Assembly (NCBI RefSeq): GCF_012163145.1
Contig: NZ_JAAVTX010000007.1
Span: 124,001-188,000, forward strand
Direction of reading: 5' to 3'
Source of the DNA: Falsiroseomonas frigidaquae
GTDB taxonomy: Bacteria > Pseudomonadota > Alphaproteobacteria > Acetobacterales > Acetobacteraceae
Length of the DNA: 64,000 nucleotides
Notes under the pieces: model-generated
Databases searched by the model: none
What the model saw: the letters and a program-made list of their open reading frames with translations, nothing else
What the model was told of the DNA's origin: nothing
Translations under genes and position numbers: made by a program
Part shown: positions 29,244 to 38,480 of the stretch, piece after piece
How positions within the stretch are numbered: position 1 is the first letter of the stretch
How the letters are laid out: each line of letters begins with the position of its first letter

Positions 29244-31552
29244 CCCGTATCCTGGCGGTGCTGCTGCTGCTGGCCGGGATGGGTGGCGCCTTGGCCTGGC
29301 TGGCGCCGCCGCGCGCCGACCTCGCGGAGTTCCTGCCGCCGGGCGAGACCCCGGCGACGCGCTTCCTGTTCCGCGAACTGCAATCCGGCGCCGCCACCAC
29401 CCTGCTGCTGGCCGCCATCGAGGGTGCGCCGCGCGCGGAACTGGCCCGTATCTCGCGCGAGACGGCGGCGGGGCTGCGCGGCTCGGGCAAGTTCGCCTTC
29501 GTCGGCGATGGCTCCGTCGCGTTGGGGGAGGCCGAGCAGGACTTCCTGTTCCGCCATCGCTACCTGCTGGCCGAGGCCGATTTCAGCGCCGGCGGCCTGC
29601 GCCCGAAGCTGGAGGCGCTGCTCGACGGGCTGCGCTCCGCCGCCGCGCCGCTGCTGGCGCGCTACGGCTTCGCCGACCCGACCGGCACCTTCCTGGGTCT
29701 TGCCGCGACCTGGCTTGGCGAGACCCGCGTCGCCACGGTGGATGGCGCCTGGTTCGCGCCCCAGTCGGGGCCAGGCGATCCGCTGCGCGCGCTGCTGGTG
29801 GCCCGCGGCCACGGCGCCGGGCTGGATGCCCCGGCGCAGCGCGCGGCGATGGCCGCCTTCCGCACCGCCTTCGCCGCCGCCAACCCGCCGCCCGGTGCCC
29901 GCCTGCTGCTCAGCGGCCCCGGCGTCTTCGCGGCCGAGGCCGCCGCGGGCATCGAGCGCGACGTGACGCAGGTGAGCCTCGCCGCCACGCTGCTGCTCGC
30001 GGCCTTCCTGTTCTGGCGCTTCCGCTCCGGCCTGCTCCTGGCGCTGGTCGCGGTCCCGCTGCTGGCGGCACTGGTGGCGGGCTATGCGGCGACGATCGCG
30101 CTTTACGGCCAGGTGCACGCCATCGCGCTCGGCTTCGGCGTGACCATGCTCGGCGTCGCGGTGGATTATCCGCTGCTGCTGCTGACGCTGCGCCGGGGCG
30201 AGGAATCGCTGGGCGCGGCGGCCGCGCGGATCTGGCCGACGCTGCGGCTGGCGGCGGGCTCCGCGGCGGCGGGGCTGCTGGCCATGCTGGGCTCCGGCCT
30301 GCCGGGGCTGGTGCAGACCGCGGTGTTCGGCGGCGTCGGCCTGCTGGCGGCGGCGGCCACCACGCGCTGGCTGCTGCCGCGGCTGGTGCCGGCGAATGCG
30401 CGGATTGCGGCGCGGCCTTTGCCCGCCACGGTGCAGGCGGCATTGGCCGCGCTGCGTGGCCGACGCCTGGTGGCACTGGCGGTGCTGGCGCTGGCCACCC
30501 TGGTTCTGCTGGCCACCGGCGGCCCATCGGCGCAGCGTGACCTCGCAGCGCTCAGCCCGGTGCCCGCGGCGCAGCAGGCGCTGGATGGCGAGTTGCGCCG
30601 TCAGCTCGGCGCCCCGGATGTGCGCAGCCTTTTCGTCATTGGCCCCGCCGCCTCCGAGGCCGAGATGCTGCGCCTGTCCGAGGCGCTGGCCGTCGCCGTG
30701 CAGCCGCTGGTGGCGCGCGGCCTACTGCGGGGGCTCGACCTGCCCAGCCGCTACCTGCCCAGCCCGGCCACGCAGCGCGCCCGCCAGGCCGCCCTGCCGG
30801 AGACCGCCACGCTGGAGGCGGCCCTGCGGGCGGCGGGCACCGGCCTGCCCTTCCGCGACACCGCCTTCCGCCGCTTCACCGAAGCCGTCGAGGCCAGCCG
30901 CGCCTTGCCGCTGCTGGACGCCGCCGCGCTCGCCGCCGGCGCACCGACCATCGCCGCGCGGCTCGACCCGCTGGTGACCCGGCATGGCGACGCCATCTGG
31001 GGCCTCGCGCCGGCCACCGGCGTCGCCGATCCCCTGGCGCTCGAAGCCGCCGCCGCAGCGCTGGACCTGCCGGGGGTGCTGTTCCTCGACGTGAAGCTGG
31101 AGATGGAGCGCCTGCTGGCCGGCTATGGCCGCGCGACACTGGGCTGGGCGCTGGCCGGCGGGGTGCTGGTGGCCGGGCTGCTCGCGCTCGGCCTCGGCAG
31201 CGCCCGCCGCGCCATTCCGGTGGCGGCGCCGATCATCGGCGCGGTGCTGGTGGCGCTGGCGGTGCTGACCCTGGCGGGCGAAGCGATCAGCCTGTTCCAC
31301 CTGGCCGCCCTGCTGTTGCTCGCAGGTCTCGCCATCGACTATGCCCTGTTCCTCGCCACCCATGTTTCCAACTCCGGCGACGATGCCGCGGGGGCCGTCT
31401 TGAACTGCGCCGTATCCACCCTGCTGACCTTCGGCCTGCTGTCGCTGTGCGCCACGCCGGTCCTGCACGGCATCGGCCTGACCGTCGCGGCCGGCGTCGC
31501 CGCCGCCTTCGTGCTGGCGCTGGCCCTGGCGCGGCCGATCTCCCGCACATGA
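29240..31552 (+). CDS. MMPL/RND-superfamily exporter
   Basis: 770 residues from GTG 29240 (GTGA overlap). Topology is that of RND/MMPL transporters. One N-terminal helix is followed by a large periplasmic domain (about 30-230), five or six helices around 240-430 including FGVTMLGVAVDYPLLLLTL, a second periplasmic domain (about 450-620) and a second helix bundle with LLAGLAIDYALFLATHV. The acidic residues within the fourth helix of each half (VDYP and IDYA) mark the expected proton relay. Predicted to export the polyene lipid from the inner membrane. Confidence 0.88.
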   Translation: MTRILAVLLLLAGMGGALAWLAPPRADLAEFLPPGETPATRFLFRELQSGAATTLLLAAIEGAPRAELARISRETAAGLRGSGKFAFVGDGSVALGEAEQDFLFRHRYLLAEADFSAGGLRPKLEALLDGLRSAAAPLLARYGFADPTGTFLGLAATWLGETRVATVDGAWFAPQSGPGDPLRALLVARGHGAGLDAPAQRAAMAAFRTAFAAANPPPGARLLLSGPGVFAAEAAAGIERDVTQVSLAATLLLAAFLFWRFRSGLLLALVAVPLLAALVAGYAATIALYGQVHAIALGFGVTMLGVAVDYPLLLLTLRRGEESLGAAAARIWPTLRLAAGSAAAGLLAMLGSGLPGLVQTAVFGGVGLLAAAATTRWLLPRLVPANARIAARPLPATVQAALAALRGRRLVALAVLALATLVLLATGGPSAQRDLAALSPVPAAQQALDGELRRQLGAPDVRSLFVIGPAASEAEMLRLSEALAVAVQPLVARGLLRGLDLPSRYLPSPATQRARQAALPETATLEAALRAAGTGLPFRDTAFRRFTEAVEASRALPLLDAAALAAGAPTIAARLDPLVTRHGDAIWGLAPATGVADPLALEAAAAALDLPGVLFLDVKLEMERLLAGYGRATLGWALAGGVLVAGLLALGLGSARRAIPVAAPIIGAVLVALAVLTLAGEAISLFHLAALLLLAGLAIDYALFLATHVSNSGDDAAGAVLNCAVSTLLTFGLLSLCATPVLHGIGLTVAAGVAAAFVLALALARPISRT

Positions 31553-32733
31553 TGTGGCCCCTGCGGATCAGCGCCGGCACCGCCGTCTCGGCGCTCGGCG
31601 CCGGTATCGCCCCGATGCGCGCGGCGCTGCATGCGCGGCGCGGCGGCCTGGCGCCGAACACCTTCCCCGGCGCGCCGGCCGGGATCTGGACCGGCGCGGT
31701 GGCGGGTCTGGCGGAGGCTGCGCCGCCACCGGAACTCGCCGCCTATGATTGCCGCAACAACCGCCTGGCCGAGCTGGCGCTGCGCAGCGACGGGTTCGCC
31801 GAGGCGGTCGCGGCCGCGGTGCGGCGGCATGGCGCGGAGCGGATCGCCGTGGTGGTCGGCACCAGCACCGCCGGAATCGAATGCACCGAGCAGGCCTATG
31901 CCGCCCGCCCCTCCGGCACGCGGAACCTGCCTTCCGGCTTCGACTATGCGCGCACGCATGATCTGCAGGCGCTGCCGAACTATATCCGCGCGCGCCTCGG
32001 CCTGCGCGGCCCGGCCCTCGCGGTCTCCACCGCCTGCACCTCCGGCGCCCGGTCGATGATGGAGGCGGCCACACTGATCGCGGCCGGGGTGGTGGATGCG
32101 GCGGTGGCCGGCGGGGTGGACAGCCTGTGCCGCCTGACCCTGCATGGCTTCGCCTCGCTCGAACTGCTCAGCGCCGGCCCCTGCCGCCCCTGCGCCGGGG
32201 ATCGCGACGGCATCAGCATTGGCGAGGCGGCGGGGCTGGTGCTGCTGGAACGGCCGGATGCGGCGCCAGGACCGCTGCTGCTGGGCGCCGGCGCGAGCAG
32301 CGACGGGCACCACATGTCGTCCCCGCACCCGGAGGGTCTCGGCGCGGTCGGCGCCATGCGCGCGGCACTGGCCGCCGCCGGGCTGGCGGCAAGCGAGGTC
32401 GACTACGTCAATCTGCACGGCACCGGCACGCGGGCCAACGACGCCATGGAGGACCGTGCGATGCACCATGTTTTCGGCGATGGCGTGGCGTGCAGTTCCA
32501 CCAAGGGCTGGACCGGCCACGCGCTCGGTGCCTCCGGCGCCATCGAGGCGCTGCTCGCCGCGATCTGCCTGGAGGATGGCCTGGTGCCGGGCTGCCTCGG
32601 CATCGAAGCCGCGGACCCGGAATTCCGCAGCGATGTCGCCACCGCCAACCGCCACACCACGCTGCGGCGGGTGATGAGCAATTCCTTCGGCTTCGGCGGC
32701 AGCAATTGCAGCCTGGTGATCGGCCGCGGATGA
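31549..32733 (+). CDS. beta-ketoacyl-ACP synthase (condensing enzyme)
   Basis: 394 residues, thiolase fold. The active-site cysteine is in AVSTACTSGARS (Cys163); the two catalytic histidines are in NLHGTGTRAND and KGWTGHALGASG, and SNSFGFGGSNCSLVI closes the domain. Two adjacent ATGs exist; I use the one forming the ATGA overlap with the exporter stop. With the neighbouring chain length factor it would form the ketosynthase heterodimer of an aryl-polyene type II system. Confidence 0.92.
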   Translation: MMWPLRISAGTAVSALGAGIAPMRAALHARRGGLAPNTFPGAPAGIWTGAVAGLAEAAPPPELAAYDCRNNRLAELALRSDGFAEAVAAAVRRHGAERIAVVVGTSTAGIECTEQAYAARPSGTRNLPSGFDYARTHDLQALPNYIRARLGLRGPALAVSTACTSGARSMMEAATLIAAGVVDAAVAGGVDSLCRLTLHGFASLELLSAGPCRPCAGDRDGISIGEAAGLVLLERPDAAPGPLLLGAGASSDGHHMSSPHPEGLGAVGAMRAALAAAGLAASEVDYVNLHGTGTRANDAMEDRAMHHVFGDGVACSSTKGWTGHALGASGAIEALLAAICLEDGLVPGCLGIEAADPEFRSDVATANRHTTLRRVMSNSFGFGGSNCSLVIGRG

Positions 32734-33515
32734 AGGCTTTCCTTGGCGCCGTCTCCGTCTTCGGCCCCGGCCTGGCCGGCTGGGCGGCGAGCCGGCCGAT
32801 CCTGGCCGGCAGCGCACCCTGGGCCATGGCCGAGGCGCTGCCGCCGGCACCCGCCATCCTGGCCCCCGGCGACCGCCGCCGCGCCAGCGCCACGGTGCGC
32901 TTCGCCCTCGCCGCAGCCTCCGAGGCGACCGAGGCCGAGCCGGATCGCGCCGTCTTCGAAACCGTCTTCGCCAGCGGCAACGGCGATGGCGCCGTGATCG
33001 GCGGGATCCTGGATGCGCTGCACGAGCCGGAGGGGGTGGTCTCGCCGACGCTGTTCCACAACTCGGTGCACAATGCGGCGGCGGGCTACTGGCATATCGC
33101 CGTGGGCTCCACGATGCCCTCCGTCAGCCTGGGCGGGCATGACGGGGCCTTCGCGGCCGGGCTGCTGGCGGCGATGGGTGCGGTGGCGACACGCGGGCGG
33201 CCGGTGCTGCTGGTGGCCTACGACACGCCGATGGCCGCGCCGCTGTCCGGGTTGCGGACCACCGCCCTGCCCTTCGCCTGCGCCTGCCTGCTGCGCCCGA
33301 CGGCCGAGGCATCGGAGGCCCTGCTGGAACTGCGCTACGTCGCCGAAGCGGCGCCTGATCCGGTACCCGCCGATGCGCTGGATGCCCTCGCCCCCGCCAA
33401 TCCCGCCGCCCGCGCCCTGCCCCTGCTGCGCGCGCTGGCCGCGCGCCGGGCGGCGCAGATCCACCTGCCGCTGCTGCCCGACGCCCATCTGGAATTGCGC
33501 GTGACGCCATGCTGA
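32730..33515 (+). CDS. ketosynthase-like chain length factor (no active-site Cys)
   Basis: 261 residues, N-terminal ketoacyl-synthase domain only. HNSVHNAAAGYWHIAV and LLVAYDTP are shared with the beta-ketoacyl synthase chain-length-factor family. At the position of the active-site cysteine it reads PSVSLGGHDGAFAAG, so it cannot condense alone. It overlaps the ketosynthase by 4 bases and the next gene by 7. Expected to dimerise with that ketosynthase and set polyene length. Confidence 0.85.
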   Translation: MKAFLGAVSVFGPGLAGWAASRPILAGSAPWAMAEALPPAPAILAPGDRRRASATVRFALAAASEATEAEPDRAVFETVFASGNGDGAVIGGILDALHEPEGVVSPTLFHNSVHNAAAGYWHIAVGSTMPSVSLGGHDGAFAAGLLAAMGAVATRGRPVLLVAYDTPMAAPLSGLRTTALPFACACLLRPTAEASEALLELRYVAEAAPDPVPADALDALAPANPAARALPLLRALAARRAAQIHLPLLPDAHLELRVTPC

Positions 33516-33940
33516 TGCCGGACCACGCCACCATCGCGCGGCTGGTGCCGCACCAGGGCGCCATGTGCCTGCTCGACCGCGCCCTGGGCTGGGACGCCAC
33601 CTCCATCCAGTGCGAGACGGATCGTCATCGGGACGTGGCGAACCCGCTGCGGCGGGATGGGCTGCTGCCGGCCATCTGCGGCCTGGAGTTCGCACTGCAG
33701 GCGATGGCGCTGCATGGCGCGCTGACCGCCGGCGCGGCGCAGCCGGTCGGCTTCGTCAGCAGCCTGCGCGAGGTGGCGCTGGAGGTCACGCGGCTCGACC
33801 ACCTGCCGGGCCCGCTGCACATCGAGGCGACGGCGCTGGTCGCCGAATCCGGCGGCTTCATCTACCGCTTCGCCATTTCCCATGACGGGGCGGCGCTGCT
33901 GCACGGCCGGGCCGCCATCATCCTGTCGGCCGCCGCATGA
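33509..33940 (+). CDS. predicted 3-hydroxyacyl-ACP dehydratase (COG4706-like)
   Basis: 143 residues, hotdog fold. The N-terminal IARLVPHQGAMCLLDRAL is the typical (PHxxxMxLLD) start of this family and GLLPAICGLEFALQAMALHG holds the helix with the acidic residue. It resembles the second dehydratase of aryl-polyene clusters. Packed between the chain length factor and the ketoreductase with overlaps on both sides. Confidence 0.85.
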   Translation: MLMPDHATIARLVPHQGAMCLLDRALGWDATSIQCETDRHRDVANPLRRDGLLPAICGLEFALQAMALHGALTAGAAQPVGFVSSLREVALEVTRLDHLPGPLHIEATALVAESGGFIYRFAISHDGAALLHGRAAIILSAAA

Positions 33941-34662
33941 CACCGCGTCGCGCCCTGGTGACCGGCGGTGCCAGCCCGATCGGCAGCGCCATCTGCCGCC
34001 GCCTCGCCGCCGATGGGCACGAGGTGCTGATCCACGCCCATGCAGGGCTGGAGCGCGCGCAGGCGCTGGCCGCCGAGATCGAGGCCGGCGGCGGCCAGGC
34101 CTGCGCCTTCGCCTGCGACCTGACGGACATGCCGGCCACCGCCGCCTGCCTGGAGGCGCTGCTGGTCGGCGGCCCGGTGCAGATCATGGTCCACAATGCC
34201 GGCACGCATGACGACGTGCCGCTGGCCGGCATGTCGGAGCATCAGTGGCGGAGCGTGGTGGATGTCTCGCTGAACGGCTTCTTCGCCGCGCTGCGCCCGC
34301 TGATCCTGCCGATGATCGCCACGCGCTGGGGCCGCGTCATCGCGATCTCCTCGATCTCCGGCCTGCTCGGCAACCGCGGCCAGTCGAACTACGCGGCGGC
34401 GAAGGCGGGGTTGATCGGCGCGGTGAAGTCGGTGTCGCTGGAATATGCGTCGCGCGGAGTCACGGCGAATACGGTGGCGCCCGGCATCATCGAAAGCCCG
34501 GCCGTCGCCAGCGCCCTGTCCCCGGCCCGCATCGCCGAACTGGTGCCGGCGAAGAAGGCTGGGCGGCCGGAGGATGTGGCGGAGCTGGTCGGGTTCCTCG
34601 CCTCCGGGCGTGCCGGCTATATCAGCGGGCAGACCATCGCCGTGAGCGGCGGCCTGGGCTGA
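33937..34662 (+). CDS. FabG-like 3-oxoacyl-ACP reductase
   Basis: 241 residues, short-chain dehydrogenase. The Rossmann motif TGGASPIGSAI (about 9-19), VHNAGTHDD (NAG motif), the catalytic Ser in ISSISGLLGN, the YAAAK active site and the C-terminal GYISGQTIAVSGGLG are all present. ATG overlaps the dehydratase stop. Last plus-strand gene of the polyene run; it would reduce each beta-keto intermediate. Transcription converges with the small lipoprotein gene only 3 bases away. Confidence 0.92.
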   Translation: MTPRRALVTGGASPIGSAICRRLAADGHEVLIHAHAGLERAQALAAEIEAGGGQACAFACDLTDMPATAACLEALLVGGPVQIMVHNAGTHDDVPLAGMSEHQWRSVVDVSLNGFFAALRPLILPMIATRWGRVIAISSISGLLGNRGQSNYAAAKAGLIGAVKSVSLEYASRGVTANTVAPGIIESPAVASALSPARIAELVPAKKAGRPEDVAELVGFLASGRAGYISGQTIAVSGGLG

Positions 34663-34665
34663 CGC

Positions 34666-34860
34666 CTACTGGGTCCGGTTGCGCACCCAGTCGCCGGCGC
34701 GACCGACCGCAGCCCCGGTATCCTGCACCGCGCGCCCCACCGCCTCGCCGGTCCGGGTCCCGGCGCGATCCAGCGCTTCCCCGGTGCGGGCGGCAGGCCG
34801 GCTGCTTTCGCAGGCGGCCAGGGTCAGCAGGCAGAGCGAGGTCAACAGAATCGGGCGCAT
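34666..34860 (-). CDS. small lipoprotein with TGEA repeats
   Basis: 64 residues from ATG 34860, with GGAGG ten bases upstream. The lipobox LTLAAC places the lipidated cysteine at residue 17. The mature part is a short amphipathic chain with imperfect repeats (TGEALDRAGTRTGEAVGRA, then TGAAVGRAGDW). It resembles entericidin-like or other tiny envelope lipoproteins but I do not recognise a family. It lies between the polyene cluster and the halogenase-like gene. Confidence 0.7.
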   Translation of the reverse strand: MRPILLTSLCLLTLAACESSRPAARTGEALDRAGTRTGEAVGRAVQDTGAAVGRAGDWVRNRTQ

Positions 34861-34914
34861 CGTGCGGGAGCCTCCGTGGTCCTGCGCCACACTACTGCGT
34901 CGGCGCGCGACGCG

Positions 34915-36222
34915 TCACTCCGCGGCCATGGCGACGGGGGCTGCCTCCGGTCGCTTCTCCGGCATCGCCGGGCCGAGCCCGTGGCGGTGCAGCGCCGACA
35001 GCACGTGGAAGACGGCCTTGAAGGACAGGATCGGCAGCACCGCCCGCGGATCGCCGCGCAGATTGCCGGCGAGCATGTTGATGATGCCGTCACGCATCCA
35101 CAGCGTGTTGCGGGGCGCCATGAACAGCGATCGCATCACCGGGTCGTTGATCCGGTAGATCAGCCAGCCGATGCGGTCCATCGCACGGGCCAGCTCACGA
35201 TTGGTGCGCGCCGCCAGCTTCTGGCCGCGCACCGGGTCATCCAGCCAGGCATCCGCGGCCTCCGCACCCAGCTCGCCCGCCGTCATCGCCATCAGCACGC
35301 CGGTGGAGAACATCGGGTCGACGAAGCCGAAGGCATCGCCGATCATCAGGAAGCCCTCGCCATGCCCCTGGCGCGCGCGGTAGCTGTAGTTGCCGGTGGA
35401 ATAGACCTCGGACACCATCTCGGCGCCCTGCACGCGGGCCGCGACCGTCGGGCTGCTGGCGATGCGGGCGGCGAACAGCTCGGCGGCGGTGCCCTTGCGG
35501 CCCTTCCAGGCATCCTGGTTGCCGACGAAGCCGATGCTCATCAGCCCGTCCTGCAGCGGGATCAGCCAGAACCAGCCATCCTCCGCCAGGTGGATGCTGA
35601 TATAGCCATCCAGCTCCCCCTCCCGCCGCAGCACGCCGCGGAAATGCGCATAGGCGGCCGCGGTGTTGTTGTACTTGTTGGTTTCCTTCACCCGCATCCG
35701 TCCAGCGAGGAAGGTATCCCGGCCGGAGGCATCGAGCACGTAGCGCGGACGGAACTGCAGGCTGGCGCCATCCCCGCTTCTGGCCGTGACGGTGGCGCGC
35801 TCACCCGGCGCGGCGAGGGCGATATCGGTGACCCGGGTGTTCTCCAGCGCCGTTGCGCCATGCCTGCGCGCATTGGCGAAGAGCAGCGCATCGAAATCAG
35901 CGCGCTTGACCTGCCAGGCATGGGTCCGCGCCTTGTTCAGCGCCTGGGCGAAGGGAAATGCCGCGCTGCGGCCGGTGCGGTCGGAGACGAATTCCGCGCC
36001 GGGCTTGTGCACGCCGATCCGACGCACCTCCTCCAGCACGCCGAGGCGCTCCAGCACATCGAGGTTGCGCGGCAGCAGGCTCTCGCCGATGTGAAAGCGC
36101 GGATGCGCCTCCTTCTCCAGCAGCAGCACGGAGCGGCCTGCCATGGCAAGGCGCGTGGCGGCGGTGGACCCGGCGGGGCCGCCACCTATGACGAGGACAT
36201 CGGCTTCTGGCGCGTGCTGCAT
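34915..36222 (-). CDS. flavin-dependent halogenase-like oxidoreductase
   Basis: 435 residues from ATG 36222 (initial MQHAPEADVLVIGGG). The FAD motif GGGPAGSTAATRLA is at 13-26. Halogenase hallmarks are the WxWxIP motif as WFWLIP (217-222), a lysine in GVHKPGAEF (Lys73) in the position of the catalytic Lys of phenol-type halogenases, and FVDPMFSTG (300-308), matching the FxxPxxSxG halogenase signature. The frame is open to 36390, so an N-terminal extension (MSRGMARG...) cannot be excluded. Next to an aryl-polyene cluster it may chlorinate or brominate the aromatic head, as in xanthomonadin or flexirubin-type pigments; a non-halogenating hydroxylase is the alternative. Confidence 0.78.
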   Translation of the reverse strand: MQHAPEADVLVIGGGPAGSTAATRLAMAGRSVLLLEKEAHPRFHIGESLLPRNLDVLERLGVLEEVRRIGVHKPGAEFVSDRTGRSAAFPFAQALNKARTHAWQVKRADFDALLFANARRHGATALENTRVTDIALAAPGERATVTARSGDGASLQFRPRYVLDASGRDTFLAGRMRVKETNKYNNTAAAYAHFRGVLRREGELDGYISIHLAEDGWFWLIPLQDGLMSIGFVGNQDAWKGRKGTAAELFAARIASSPTVAARVQGAEMVSEVYSTGNYSYRARQGHGEGFLMIGDAFGFVDPMFSTGVLMAMTAGELGAEAADAWLDDPVRGQKLAARTNRELARAMDRIGWLIYRINDPVMRSLFMAPRNTLWMRDGIINMLAGNLRGDPRAVLPILSFKAVFHVLSALHRHGLGPAMPEKRPEAAPVAMAAE

Positions 36223-36535
36223 CGGACTCAGCGTCGTCGGCGCAACGGCTCTCGTCAACAGCCTGCCGCACATCTCGCGCCACCAGATCTCGAATGCGGC
36301 CCCGCGTGCCATGCCCCGGCTCATGTGCCGCGCCTTGCCGAGGCGGCTCCGGGCCGCCTGGCAGCGATGCTCGTCGGAGCCAGGCATCATGCCATCCGCG
36401 TGAGCGGCTCCGGCTTCGCCGCGAGATCATGGGCTTGCCTGCACAGGTATGCTTAGTTGGGGCCTGATCCTCGCCTTCTGAAATCGAAGGCCGGACGACC
36501 CCAATCAGCAACCTCGTCGCGTTCTGGATCATGAA
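36223..36535. other. divergent intergenic region between halogenase-like and chemosensory genes
   Basis: 313 bases that should hold the promoters for the minus-strand halogenase-like gene and the plus-strand chemosensory operon. Part may be coding if the halogenase starts upstream at about 36324 or 36390. The segment 36440-36535 is less GC-rich than its surroundings. I see no convincing sigma-70 pair or large inverted repeat. Confidence 0.4.
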
Positions 36536-38464
36536 ATGGCGCTGGTTAAGACGACGACCCTGACTGGCCGCTCCAGGACGCCAGGCGCCCCGGCGAAGGA
36601 CGTCGTGCGCTCCCCCTTGAAGTCATCGCCCTCGGCCCGGCGCCTGGCCGGCTCCGGCGAGGACACCGCCGGTGACCGCATGGTGGCGGCCAGCCTCGAA
36701 CTGGCCGGCGGCATCACCGAAGCCGCCAGCGCGGTGGAGGAACTCCGCGGGTCGCTCACCATGATCGCGTCGGGCGCCGAGGAGGCCGCCGGCGCGGCGC
36801 ATGAATCACTCGCCGCCGTCGTCGGCATGGCCGCCGCCTTCGACCGGGCACGCGAATTGGCGGATACGTCCCGGCAGCGCACGGACGCGCTGCAGGCGTT
36901 GCTGAGCCAGTCCAGCGCGGCCATCGATGCCTCCATCCGCGCGGTCGGCGCGAATGCGCAACGGCAATTGGCGGTGGTCGAGGTGGTGAGCGCCCTGGAA
37001 GCGCATGCCGGGCGGATCGGCGAGATCACCCGGAGCGTGGCCGACATCGCCGACCAGACCAACCTGCTGGCGCTGAACGCCGCGATCGAGGCCGCGCGCG
37101 CGGGCGATGAGGGTCGCGGCTTCGCCGTGATCGCTGACGAGATCCGCGCGCTGGCCCAGGCCGCGGAGTTGCGGTCCCTCGATATCAACAATCTGGCCGA
37201 GGCCATCGCTGCCTCGGTGCGCGATGTGGCAGCTCGTCTGCGCGACGCCGCCGCGACCGCCGAGGGGGAGGCCCGCACGGCGGCACGCTTCGGCGCCATC
37301 CTCGGCACGCTCCGGAGCGAGATGGCCGCGCTGGGCGAGGACAGCCAGCACATCCTGACGGCGGCGGTCGAGGCGGTCTCCGCGATGAATGAGGCGCGCA
37401 AGGGCGCCGAGATCATCTCAAGCGCCGCGGAGGAGCAGGCCGCGGCCACGGCGGAAGCCCAGGCTGCGGTCGAGCAGCAGGCCACGGTGCTCGAACAGAG
37501 CCAGGCGGCGGCCGCGGCGCTGGCCGAGATGGCCGAGGGGCTGGTCAGGGGCGGTGGCAGCGCCGAGGCGGCCCAGGGCTCGGCTGCTGCCGCCGAGGAA
37601 TTGTCGGCGACCGTGCAGGAACTGTCGGGCTCGGCGGGCGAGATCCTCGTCGCCATCGAGCAGATCAGCCGCGGCGCCCAGATCCAGGCCGCTGCGACCC
37701 AGCAGGCCGGCACGGCCATAAGGCAGATCGAGACCACGGCCCGCAGCTTCGAGGCCGGCGCGCGCGCCAGGGTGGGCCGGGTGGCGACGATCCAGGAGCA
37801 GCTTGCGGAGGGCCGCGTTGCCGTTGCCGGTCTCACCCAGGGCGTCGCCACGGCCGTGGCCGGCAGCAAGGATGTCCAGAATCTGATCGAGGGGCTGGAA
37901 GCTCAGGCGACGGCGGTGGGCCGCGTGGTGGACGGCCTGGGCCTCATCGCGGTGCAGACGACGATGCTCGCGACGAGTGGTGGCGTCGAGGCGGCCCGGG
38001 CTGGCGAGGCCGGTCGTGGCTTCGCGGTGGTCTCCGGCGATGTCCGCACCCTCGCCCGCGACGCGGCGCAGAACGCGGAATCGGTGAAGGACCTTCTGGT
38101 CGAGATCGTCGCGCGCATCGCCCGGGTCCGGCGCGAGGTGGACCAGATCACGCTGATGTCCGAAGCGGAGATCCAGAGGAACCAGACCCTGGAGGAGCGG
38201 CTGAGCCTGGTCGCCAATGACAGCGGCATCCTGCAGGCGGGTGCCGAGCATCTCGCCACGACAAGCCAGACCATCGTGGCGGCGAGCACGGAGGTGCTGT
38301 CAGGCATCGGCCAGATCGCCGCGGCGGCGGAACAGGCGAGTGGCGCCGCGACCCAGGCCGCCGCGGCGGCGCGCCAGCAGTCGCAGACCGCCGAGGATCT
38401 CGCCGTCGCGATCGAGGAGATCGCCCTGCTGGCGAATGAGCTTCAGCAGGCGCCGGATCGCTGA
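36536..38464 (+). CDS. soluble chemoreceptor with two MCP signalling tips
   Basis: 642 residues, almost entirely Ala/Glu/Gln-rich coiled-coil helices, no transmembrane segment and no recognisable ligand domain. Two receptor hairpin tips are present. [20 protein letters not shown] (from about 170) followed by [17 protein letters not shown] is the canonical one. [20 protein letters not shown] (from about 470) followed by [20 protein letters not shown] is a divergent second one. Each tip would contact CheA and CheW. The first gene of the chemosensory operon; 16 bases separate it from the CheW gene. Such a protein should sit in a cytoplasmic array; the signal it senses is unknown. Confidence 0.88.
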   Translation: MALVKTTTLTGRSRTPGAPAKDVVRSPLKSSPSARRLAGSGEDTAGDRMVAASLELAGGITEAASAVEELRGSLTMIASGAEEAAGAAHESLAAVVGMAAAFDRARELADTSRQRTDALQALLSQSSAAIDASIRAVGANAQRQLAVVEVVSALEAHAGRIGEITRSVADIADQTNLLALNAAIEAARAGDEGRGFAVIADEIRALAQAAELRSLDINNLAEAIAASVRDVAARLRDAAATAEGEARTAARFGAILGTLRSEMAALGEDSQHILTAAVEAVSAMNEARKGAEIISSAAEEQAAATAEAQAAVEQQATVLEQSQAAAAALAEMAEGLVRGGGSAEAAQGSAAAAEELSATVQELSGSAGEILVAIEQISRGAQIQAAATQQAGTAIRQIETTARSFEAGARARVGRVATIQEQLAEGRVAVAGLTQGVATAVAGSKDVQNLIEGLEAQATAVGRVVDGLGLIAVQTTMLATSGGVEAARAGEAGRGFAVVSGDVRTLARDAAQNAESVKDLLVEIVARIARVRREVDQITLMSEAEIQRNQTLEERLSLVANDSGILQAGAEHLATTSQTIVAASTEVLSGIGQIAAAAEQASGAATQAAAAARQQSQTAEDLAVAIEEIALLANELQQAPDR

Positions 38465-38480
38465 GGCCGTGCCCGGGCAA

